This document shows positions 38,901-61,814 of a DNA stretch of 64,000 bases, piece by piece. How positions within the stretch are numbered: position 1 is the first letter of the stretch; the number at the start of each line of letters is the position of its first letter. The notes beneath the pieces were generated by a model. That model saw only the letters and a program-made list of their open reading frames with translations, was not told the DNA's origin and made no database searches. The translations under genes and the position numbers were made by a program. This DNA comes from Echinococcus granulosus (lineage: Eukaryota > Platyhelminthes > Cestoda > Cyclophyllidea > Taeniidae), in NCBI RefSeq assembly GCF_000524195.1, contig NW_020170384.1:656250-720249 (forward strand), in the 5' to 3' direction.

Positions 38901-39577
38901 TACAGAAAGATTCTTCCGAATCCCGTCCATTCTGGGTTTTTTATCTGGTGGATCCTTAGGTCTGTCCGCATCCAGTTCTGCCAGTAGGTCATCCAGAGCT
39001 GCATCATCAGCAACAGTATCTGCAGCCTGAATGGCCAAAATTATCCAAAAAATCCACATACTCGCTTAGGCTGGCGGGATGCGGAAGCTGCGAACATGTG
39101 ACGAATATCCTTGGAATGACTTTTAGGAGAGGATGACGAGGGACGTAAGTCAGGATTGAGACGTTTTTTAGTCCCGGTATATCCACGAGTGGATTTCTTA
39201 TGTGACCCACTTTGTTCAAGATCACCATCATGATCGTCGAATAGTTCTCGACCATCGTCCACATAGCCAAGCCCATCTAAAGCAATGAGAAAATATCCTA
39301 GCATACTATCGTCCACAATCCAGTCATCTTCGATACGTTCCTGAACTATTTTAGAGTAGGTCTTTTCATCTACTGTTTCATAAACAGGTTTTTCGATGGT
39401 TTCCTTAGGAGTAAAAACAATCTCGATGGGCAACTTACGACAATGTAACGTTCACCACGCTCTCTGGCCTCCCGAATTTTTTTTAACAAGTCCGATCTAC
39501 TTTCATTCTTCTGGCTAACTCGACGAGGTCGAGAAGAGGCTGAAGATTTGTAGAAAAAAAAGAAGCTTACGATCCAT
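20981..39577 (-). CDS. POLA1: DNA polymerase alpha catalytic subunit
   Basis: Exons in transcript order: 39577-39571, 39539-39439, 39403-39307, 39276-39062, 39026-38726, 38688-38407, 38332-38214, 38143-38066, 37779-37631, 37481-37417, 36270-36077, 34885-34801, 33648-33317, 32232-31885, 30753-30483, 29867-29734, 29505-29122, 27332-26865, 26016-25546, 25464-25309, 24079-23695, 21144-20981 (~1601 aa; human 1462). Phases agree throughout. It is the B-family polymerase that extends RNA primers made by primase. The N-terminal domain shows [19 protein letters not shown]. Catalytic motifs are A DFNSLYPS (~892), [10 protein letters not shown] (~1007) and C YGDTDS (~1057), followed by GLDIVRRDW. Two C-terminal cysteine modules follow: CysA (~C1390, C1399, CPEC 1420-1423) and CysB (~C1459, C1464, C1500, C1503), then the terminal VDLGQIFVG. 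The donor of exon 13 is uncertain (33317, 33332 or 33335). Intron 19 is GC-AG. Introns grow from 30-37 nt at the 5' end to 2550 nt at the 3' end; the long ones hold no recognised gene. Confidence 0.93.
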
Positions 39578-41019
39578 TTTTAAAACACGCCAAAACAAAA
39601 CGCGCGAAGAAGACCGACTCCGCCGATTAAACTAAATTGGTACCGGTCGACATGCAACTTAAAACAAAATGAAAAACACAAAGTATTGTTGAAGTGCATA
39701 TTTATGATGAAATTTACCAGATTATATATAAGAAAGCTTCTAGCATTAAGTAAAATCACAAAAAGGCAAATATTCTAGTTTTTCATATTTGCATAATAGA
39801 ATCATCGCGAATGACCACCTTGGTATTTTTAGTCTAGAGACCTTCTTTAGGCATATGTTATTTCTTACGGTACCAACTCGCAATTTTAGATTGCTTTTAG
39901 TGTGGTACTACTGTAACGCGTTCAGTGTTTCTTCTGCCCCTGACTTCAAGCTCTTGGAGTTGGAAGTTTGTGTGGATGAGGACATCTTTTAATTGGGTAG
40001 AGCAAACAAAGTTTGTATAGCACCAGTGTGTACAAGAAGTTAGATTTTGTCTCTGTTTCGGAAAATGGTGATGTCTGCTAGGTTACGAGGATGGGTTGGA
40101 CTGACCTCTTTTCGCCTAGGGTGCCTACAAGCAAACATTATTACTCTTCCACAAAGTATCATCCAAGCCCAGAAGGAGCTTAATGGTGCAGAAGTAAGGA
40201 ACTGGGATTGACAGAAACGCATCTGTATTGTGCATATAAATATAGCAATACAAAAAAGCAGAAGTAATGGAATGATTCACCATAGTGACGAAGGATAGGA
40301 TCTTTATGCTCCGGGCTGTCTTGGGGTTCACAGCTCTTGTGGTTTAGTAATAGATGTGTAACCTTTTACTTGATCTAAATCACCAGAATTGATCCAGGGT
40401 TTTATAAAGTGATCAGCAATACAGAATTTAAGCAATGTGTAATGAATGACCGGAACCAGCACTTAAGCCTAGAAGCTGACATATGCGAATAAATGCACTG
40501 TCGGGAACAATGCCTCTTGACGGTCTAAGCACGTCCCTTTGGTAGTTCAAGACCTCCTGAGCCCAGATTGGGCATGCTTGAAACCTAGAACACAACATTT
40601 GAAGAGCTGCACTGAATTAGCTCTACATGCAGATCCGCAGCATTACAGTGATGCAAAAGGAAATTTCCCACATTGCGTTTTAGTTCCATAAAATTTTAGG
40701 GATGGACATATTTGGTAATGACGATAGTTCTGGTGTCTGGGCAGTGCCAAGCGATATCAGCGACCGATACTTCTAAATCAACTTCCCGTAGTAAAATGAA
40801 TTTGGTATTTCTTGGCGGCCAAAATTTTCGTAGTGTTCTGCGGGCAAAATCACTATATGTGCGAAGTAATGAATTCCATCCATATCCAATGTAAGTGTTG
40901 ATAATAGCCAACGCATGGTAAATGCAAGGAAAGGACCACAGTATTCAGCATGCTTATGCTGCAAGCGTTCACAAACCATCGGCGATAGCACTCATTGAGA
41001 TGGTCTCAAATGGACCTTG
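39578..41019. other. intergenic, upstream of POLA1
   Basis: The POLA1 promoter and 5'UTR should lie in the first few hundred bases; the bases just upstream of the ATG are AC-rich with no clear core element. From about 40.6 kb several minus-strand open frames of ~70 codons overlap. They have no recognisable domain of their own but adjoin the reverse-transcriptase relic and may be further decayed parts of it. Confidence 0.4.
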
Positions 41020-41520
41020 TGCAAACGCTAGGCATGGGTTCTGGAAACCCGGAGGATACCATCACTAAGCTCTGCCCCCAACATGGAAGTCGAAATACAT
41101 ACTTCATTTCCTCGGTTTGCACATGGTCGGAGTGTAAGTCCTTCAAGAATAGGCTTTTTATTGCCAAAACAGTAATATATCAGGCGTAATCGAAAGTTCC
41201 ACGTGACTTTCATGGGGCTCTGTGAACCCTTATTGTAAGTTTCGTATTCAGCCTTCGAGAACGTAACAACATCATCTTTGTAAATAACAGCTCTTTCTGA
41301 TTTAGCAGGGATAGATTTACCACACCCTTGAAGGTAGCAGAAAAAATACTTAGGTTTAAATAGGCAAAATTATAACAAGTGTTCAGAGGGAGTAGTGATA
41401 GTAGTTAAGTCTCCCCAGGCGTCATCAAGCCAAATCTACAGATAGACATACCTCAAGTCGAGCATGAAGAAGAGAAGTGAACCGTGGAATTGATGTGGGG
41501 TGTCTTCCGGACAAACTGTA
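41020..41520 (-). mobile_element. decayed Ty3/gypsy-like reverse transcriptase
   Basis: On the minus strand, short matches to a retroelement reverse transcriptase occur in the correct order but in different frames. A block at ~41440-41475 reads FFMLDLRYVYL (family form FSTLDLRSGYW). An ATF block lies near 41335-41345 (family form NAPATFQ). A block at ~41255-41300 reads VIYKDDVVTFSK, the catalytic YxDD box with Lys replacing the usual Leu or Gln. Stops and frameshifts separate them, so the copy is dead. LTRs and integrase were not found. Confidence 0.5.
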
Positions 41521-44147
41521 GCACGACGTCGTAGTAACCACAACAAATTGGAGGGATCCTGCCACTACGTTTGAGAGGAGTCAAAATAATCCGATGACTA
41601 AAGGCCCGTGTGTAGTCTTTTCCACTGAGTAATTCAATGCTTTCCTAAAGGATTCTCCCAAACTAAAGGAAAAAATTCCTTTCACAACTACTGGAGGGCC
41701 TTTTCTGTCAAGTGGCATTGTTTTAGTCCTGATCCTCCCGTTTGCCTTGGCGTAACAATGCAAAAAATCGGGGAATCTTGATTGAAGTTCAGTGGGGCAT
41801 ATAAATAAAAATTTCAAATTTCTCATGTTCCAAATCCGCGTTAGAGGAACCATGATGAATAACCAAAAATTGACATTCACTAGGTTTGACATGAGTCAGC
41901 AGAGGGTGACAGAAGCCCTACCATGCACGACAAATTTAAAGGGTTTAAAGGAATAATGAGGAGTTAAGGCTTCACCGTCGTCTGTGTCGATAATCAAATA
42001 ATTTGCACGCACCCTTGACGCGGCTAAATGGGTAGGTAGGATAAGCAGCAAGCGGGAGAGAATTAAAGGCAGAACTTGGTTCTTAGAGCAGCCGTTCCTA
42101 TCATGCATATGTACGGTCAGAAGCCAATGTTTTAAACCACATAACTCATATTTTTATTGGGTGTCGTATTACGGTGCTCTTACGGTATTAGCCTCGAGCC
42201 TGCGGACAGTCCTGTCCTAATAAATTATAATGTATAAAATCGCGGATTTAACTCTCGCGGCAGCATTCATACCCTGATGCTGTTCAAGTAACATTTTAAA
42301 CAGGTCGAAAATTGGGATTCGGAATCAACTACAGCCTTCGCTACGTTTCCAGAAAATTGATTCCAGCAGTTAGTCGGTCACGGAGTTGAGTCTGCAGTTA
42401 GTAACTGGAGTTGAAACGAGGAGCTACATTTTGAATTAAAAGTGTTAAGCTTCTTATGCTCTGGTCCCTTTGCCTCACTAGCGCGCGGGCCTTAACTCAT
42501 TCACCTGTCCCGAAGTTAACAGACTAGATATGAGCCAGAGGGAATTTTATTCGTACTCTCACACGGGACTGAAATTGAGGTTCTAAAAATGGCAAATTCA
42601 TTGCCCAAACATTGTTGCGGCATTTCCAGAACCTTACGAGTTAGGCCTAACATTAATGAAACGTTCAAGAAAACCGTCGACCTCCCTTGAAGCTGTGAAG
42701 GATCAGGAACCCACTCGAAAATTTGAAGCCTTGAGGCTCCAATTCTAATATTCTTCGAAAAATAGTACTACGGAACGCGAGAGACTCAAACTTAGAACTA
42801 GCATGAAGACGAGCTAATGAGGAAATCATAGTAACAAGAACGGAACTGCATTATGGACACAAATACAGTTAAGAGTAGGGGAATCAGGCAAATTGCCAGG
42901 CACCGCAGACCGCTATAAGCCAACGTCTTTTTCTCAATACCTCGGCTCATTTGATATTCCCACTAAGTCCCTCTATTTTTTCTCAAGTTTATGGCCTTTG
43001 TTTTGAGACGAAATTGATACGGCATTACAAAGCGATTCATCAGATCACTTATACACCTTTTTTGGCACACACTTTTTTCCCTTCGTTTACTTTGCCTATT
43101 TTCCTAATCCAACTAGTTTGGACGCAGATTGCAATTTCGTAATTGCATTCCTAAAGTGATTTGATTGTCCTGGGAGTTTAGTCCGTTTTTTAAGCCAATA
43201 ATTCGGACAACTCGACGAAAATCATCACTCACGCGACGTATACTTCGGTCTCATCAACTGCTTATTTGCCTTACGTTTAGAGTTTGTTTAGACTACCTGA
43301 TTGAACATGTCGATTTGTTTATATTTAGATTGCAATACCAATTTATTAAATTTAACAATACTTATCGTCGAAATTGGTCAGCGTCACGACTAAAAAAGCC
43401 CAGGTCTCCGTCATGAAGTCGGTTCGATTGCTGATGCGATTCTACCTAACAAATTATTTTTATGGTAGTGCTTTAGGTGCATTTTTTGGTTTAGAAAAAA
43501 TAAGAACGAATAAACCGAACACCTTCATTTGATTGAGGTTCCCTGGTACTTCAATATCATTAATTTCATAGCAGAAACCACAGCTGGAAATTGCGCCTTA
43601 CTGTAAACGGTTCCCATAAGGATTGTGACAGAGATGCAACAATAAACGAGTGTTACAAATCCAAGGCTTGCCGTGGCAGAGACTCAACTCTTCTAGATAA
43701 ATCAAAATTAAAGTGCTTTGAAGTCAGTTGAGATCTCACAGGTAGGATTATGCACCAAACACTACTAAGCGAGACGTTTATTCATCATTCTTCATTCGTG
43801 AAAGAAATGTTCCTTCCCTAAATTGAGGCAAAAAGAGCTAGTGACCGCTAGCCCGCTATAAAGGCTAGAAATTTGGTGTTGAGAACCAAAATCACTTCGG
43901 CATTCTAAAAACAGTAGGAGGAAAATGTTCTCTCCCGTCTTTTCAATAGCAAGTGAAGTGTGTTAAACTTGTCATTACGAAATATAACAGTGGAAGGAAT
44001 CAAATTTCACACCAAAAGATTAAATAAGGTGGGATCGCGTTTTGTTTCGAATGTAAAAAGGTCTGTACCCGCAGGAAAAAGCGATTGTCAAAGCATTTAG
44101 ATCGAGTATTAAGACCGAATCACCATTTGGCGAGAGCGAGCAATCAG
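41521..44147. other. intergenic, possible further retroelement debris
   Basis: Minus-strand open frames of 103 codons (41581-41892) and 70 codons (41896-42108) sit directly upstream of the reverse-transcriptase relic in its orientation, so they may be older parts of the same element. I recognise no domain in them. From ~42.1 to 44.1 kb nothing is recognised apart from the probable 3'UTR of the aminotransferase gene near the right end. Confidence 0.35.
43777..43782 (-). promoter_or_regulatory. candidate aminotransferase poly(A) signal
   Basis: AATAAA on the minus strand lies 366 bases downstream of the alanine aminotransferase stop codon (44148-44150). It is a plausible 3'UTR end; a chance hexamer cannot be excluded. 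Confidence 0.35.
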
Positions 44148-57534
<13,387 letters not shown>

Positions 57535-58862
57535 CCTTCATAAAAAGCACGAGTTTGTGAGCATCAAAAAGGCCACAAACTAGTGCAAATTAACAAAGGG
57601 ATATTTTCAATTCCCAATCAAGAACCGTGAATTTTGAAGTGTGAGTTTAATATTAACAAAGAGCTTATAATAGCAAAATGGGATGTAAGAGTTTAGGGTG
57701 TATAGATCACTGAAATATAAATGATACCAAACTAGAGAATGATGTAAATTTGAATCAAGTTCAACAAATTTAATTGGCAGTTTACAGAATTTTTTTTAAT
57801 GCTGCACGAGCATTTGCGACCATTTTTACCTAAATTGACTGGAAAGTAATGCAAAGGAAATGTGTTGGAATAACTTCGAAAAATAGCGAGCAAATGTGAA
57901 AACTGCCATTCGGTCAATCAGTAATGTGTTTTAGCAAAAAACCAGGATTTGCTCTTAACTAATAATGCTTGTTGCGCAAATGCAATCTGCGACTGAATGC
58001 GCCGATTTTACTACATATCTTGCTAATAACTGAAAAATTTGAGAAATCCCTTGTAATACTTTCGTTACTCAACTATAACTTCTAGGGAGGTGACAGGTTG
58101 TCGAGTACAGTTGGCTCCCCCTATGTCGCTAATCTCTAATATGCATGTTCCAATTCAGTCGGCCCCTTCGATCAAAGGGCATGAAGGCTGGAGAAGAGGA
58201 GACAAACGAGTGATCTTCTACGCCCATAGTCAATTATGTTTTTGCTTTATAAAACGCACGAGAATCCAGTACGATTGATGAGAATTTCAATCGGCTTTTT
58301 GTCCAGTAAATTATACGCATTTTCACTTCCTCAAAAACGGATGAAATGGGCGGGAAAAGGCATCTAGTTTTCAATACGTTGAAGTGCTTTAATTGCGTTG
58401 CATAATTCAAATGCCGGGTCTAATAATCCCAAACACAACAGTTACCCAAGTCGTTGTTTTTGCATATATATGATGTTCAAAGGGTGGCGTTCTGGCGAGG
58501 TTTCGCGTATGCTTTCGCATAGTTGTTATTTTGAGAATCAAAATACCTTACAATAAAGTTTGGCAGCTGGTAGAACTGATGAGCACAGTTGTTTCACACC
58601 TTATGGTTGGCAGTACATTTTGCCCTTATTTTTCAAGTCTTTATCTCACTTTTACTAGTACTGAGCCTAGTGTTTGTTTCTGTTGTATCAACGCAAGAAC
58701 CATGCAGAACAATTCGATAAATTTTTAGACACCGCCAAATTAAAGGTTAATGGACAGGTAAGCGCTCCATCGTTTAATTGTAGTTTAAATTATCGGGAAT
58801 ACCTGGTTTGTTAAAGTCCTTCATGTAAACATAAGAGTGGTTGCTACTTTGATGATTTCAAA
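57535..58862. promoter_or_regulatory. shared intergenic region between divergent aminotransferase and DYNC2LI1 genes
   Basis: The two start codons face away from each other across 1328 bases, so both promoters must lie here unless 5'UTR introns extend the genes. The region is AT-rich without a clear TATA box, CpG island or long open frame. Bidirectional control is an inference from geometry only. Confidence 0.45.
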
Positions 58863-60514
58863 ATGGCTCAGTCGCTGTGGGATCTTGCGATTAAACAATC
58901 GCGTCTTAAAGCCGGTAGTGTAGTGTGTGTTATGTGATTTCGTAGGATCAGCACAGCCCACTCCATCCTCGCTAGTCTTTGTCGGATGTGAGAGTAGCGT
59001 TAGTTGATAAGCTATGCCATTTGAATTCATATATAGGGCAAATCGACCATAATTAACAACTTCCTTGAAAAGAATGAAGCGCCAAGAAAAACTTTGGCAC
59101 TGGAATTTAATTTTTGCCGTCGCAACCGTGGCCCGTGCTTCCCAAAGACCGTTGTGCATTTATGGGAACTGGGTGGAGGTGTGAAATTTTCAGATTTACT
59201 TGACGCCATTATTACGAAAGACTCAGTGGAGTACGTTAAGTGAGCGTTTTACAAATAGGAAATTGCGCATTGTAATCGTTTTAGACCTGTCGAAACCTAC
59301 CGAATTTTGGACCCACTTGACTCATTTTATTTCCTTAGAATCGAGTATTAGTGCTGCGCTGGAACAGAGCCGTTCTCAAGTTAATAGGGATTCACGAAAA
59401 GGGAAGAGCAACCACACATGGCAAAAAATAAATGCCAACCACCCAGATCGTGGTTTAATGACCGTTTTCCCAGTTCCTCTCACAATAATCGGTAGCAAAT
59501 ACGACATGTTTCTCGTAGGTTTGCTTTAAACAGACATTCTTCCAGAAATTAAAGATGGACAGTCAAGATATAATCACTAAATTGCTGAGATTTGTTGCTC
59601 ACTCTTATGGTGCGGCCCTCTTCGTAGGTTCCGTTACAGCGTCTCACTAATAGTTTACAAACGCGGTTGATACTTCTATGACGAAGAAAATCCGAAATTA
59701 TCTAAATTACTTGGCTTTTGATACGTCAATGCCAATTACTCCTCCCACTCTCGATGGTGGACCTCTCCACATTCTTCCTGGCGAGGACTCATTTGATTCG
59801 ATCGGTATAGTTTCAATTTTTTTTCCTTTCTGAATAGTAACTTTTACGATGATCGACTTCTGGTTTTCACCCGGCACATCCTGACCAGTTCTGTACCTTT
59901 TATGTGATTACGTGTTAATTTTTCTTTGGTGCTCTTATTTATTTCCATGTGTCTAATTTACAAAGTAAATGAGTTCCTGTGCATTTCGGTTGACTAGGTC
60001 TTCCTCAATCCGAGTCGTATTTGAAACTTGGTGATGAATGCACACCGTTTCAACTATGGGAAAAGGCTTTTATCAAACGGTTTCCGCAGGTTTGTTTGCT
60101 TAAACTTTACTATTTAAGCAATTCATGATAAATGGAATTGCTTATAATCTTTCAGGCTTAATTACTGTGCAACAATACTAGGTAGTACGCTAGCTAATCC
60201 TAAAATAGACTTTGAATTCACTGGAGGTCTTCTATTTCATACTGCTAAAATCATTCTGCTGGTTCATTCCGTTAAAATCCCCAGTCACTTGATGGGATTT
60301 TAAATGTGTGGTTTATTCGGCATTTGAGGTGACGATTTCAACATCGGCGCAGGATAACGATCCTGGGGCAGATGAACAGTTTGCTGAGCCGGAGGTAGAT
60401 GCCATTCGACAGCTGAAGGATGAAGAATTTGAACGCAATCGGCGTCAGTCGGAACGGTCCATGCAAGTACAAATGCAACTGGCTTCCATCGATGAACCTG
60501 TTTTTGATGTTTGA
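58863..60514 (+). CDS. DYNC2LI1: cytoplasmic dynein 2 light intermediate chain 1
   Basis: Exons: 58863-58914, 58946-58998, 59037-59230, 59259-59514, 59546-59623, 59654-59804, 59998-60089, 60329-60514. This gives 353 aa (human 351), with GT-AG introns and consistent phases. The protein is part of the dynein-2 motor that drives retrograde intraflagellar transport in cilia. Family marks: N-terminal LWDLAIKQ, VFVG followed by P-loop GCESSGKS (31-38), KTLALEFNFCRR, HLWELGGG, IVIVLDLSKP, DRGLMTVFPVPL then IIGSKYD, LLRFVAHSYGA, and the C-terminal LW...FP and EVDAIRQLKDEEFERNRR segments. The P-loop is split by intron 2 between S35 and G36. The first five introns are only 31, 38, 28, 31 and 30 nt; the last two are 193 and 239 nt. 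The ATG is the first of the frame and gives the family's usual length. Confidence 0.92.
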
Positions 60515-61343
60515 TTGTTTTTCTTCTGTTGAGAGTCTCTGAACTCCGCCCTTGCCTGAGGTGACTGCCTAACTGAGTAAGTCACACAAGCAAATAGTTG
60601 CCATAATTTGGAGTGATTTTACCATAGTTTGAAGGAAATCTTATTAAATCAGAAGTCCTGATTACATTTCAAATAAGATTTATGGGAAACCGTAAAATGC
60701 CATTAGTTCCATGAGTAACAAAATGAACGCAAGAACCCGACGTAAATGAGTACCTTGATTTCCCTCTACCTGCGTGTCCGTGCATGTGGCCTCGATGGTC
60801 CAATAAAGGCATGCTGTTTCTACTGGCTTCGGTGGCCAAGTCCGTTTACGTTATGAAAATGATCACAATAATTCCTCGTGTTCGGTACTGTTAACTGCTT
60901 ACCACTTGTGTACATCACGAGTAGTCGGGCTGCCGAACGTAAATATTTGAGAGCAGGTGTGCAGGCTGTAAATCCGGCCAAAGACGGCACATATGGCAAA
61001 GCCTTGCGCCGGACCTACAAGCCACAACCACTTCTACCAAAAGTTTATTTTATGCTTCGCCACCAACATTGCTGCCCCCTTTTTAGTTAATGACCAAATG
61101 GACAATACATCCTATTTAGATGACAGGAGGGACATTAAATTGCTTTGAAATTCTAACAAAATCGCAAAGTGGACAGAAGAGGGAATGCAGACAGCGATCA
61201 TTAGACATGAAACAAGGTAGTTTCAACCACCCCCCTTGGGAAAGTAAAAATCGCATTCCTTGATAGGCATGTGGTAGATCTATAAACTGTATTGCTCCAC
61301 GCTTGCCTCAGGTGGATCATTGGGAGGATTGATATCCTACTAA
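60515..61343. other. 3' flank of DYNC2LI1, no gene recognised
   Basis: This includes the probable 3'UTR with AATAAA at 60802-60807. A 70-codon open frame at 60878-61090 is Lys/Arg/Pro-rich in its second half but shows no recognisable domain and is probably not a gene. Confidence 0.4.
60802..60807 (+). promoter_or_regulatory. candidate DYNC2LI1 poly(A) signal
   Basis: AATAAA lies 288 bases after the DYNC2LI1 stop codon and is the nearest canonical signal seen. No transcript evidence is available. Confidence 0.4.
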
Positions 61344-61814
61344 GCAAGGGTTCGGCGCTCCAATGAGGAATCCGTCGCCGACCATGCTCCGGCAGCATCC
61401 AGCTTCGAACAACTAATCGGTGCTTTATAAGCCACCACAAATCGGCAACAAAAGTTGCTCAATTTTCTTGCGCAGGAGAAAGCATTTGATTCCAACGTTA
61501 CTGGTACATCTCACTGTTTCGACTCCGCCCGAAATTTCTTTGAATTTGTGACGTGTACCGGGGAGGGACGAATGCACTGCCTTCGCTCCTCCCAAGACCG
61601 TACGATGTTTCATGGCGGGGGTAACTAGTATACCTTTCCCCAATCGCAAGGAAAATGGTCTAAATGCGGAGCCATTAAAAATATTTTCACGGGGATATGG
61701 CTTGGCATCGGCTTCTTCTTGTTACTTTGTTCTCACTTCAGTGTTGCCGGACAGCCTACCACTCTTGGTTCCATTCAGCCAGCAGAGATGTGGGGGTGTT
61801 GCTGGTTCACTTAA
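61344..61814 (+). pseudogene. coding-like relic interrupted by two stops, family unknown
   Basis: A single frame runs 157 codons with only two internal stops (TAA at 61428, TAG at 61626). Its composition is protein-like, for example NEESVADHAPAASSFEQL and QQKLLNFLAQEKAFDS, with a hydrophobic stretch (GIWLGIGFFLLLC) near the end. No known domain is recognised, no splice sites remove the stops cleanly, and opposite-strand frames are also open in part. It may be a decayed mobile element. Confidence 0.25.

Noticed and set aside
58561..58610. CTGATGAG followed by stem-like bases, resembling a hammerhead ribozyme core
   Set aside because: The matching GAAA core and cleavage triplet are not at the required spacing.
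59678..60514. A separate small gene of 134 aa starting at ATG 59678
   Set aside because: The stop upstream of this ATG lies inside a 30-nt intron. The exons continue upstream in phase and together give full-length DYNC2LI1.
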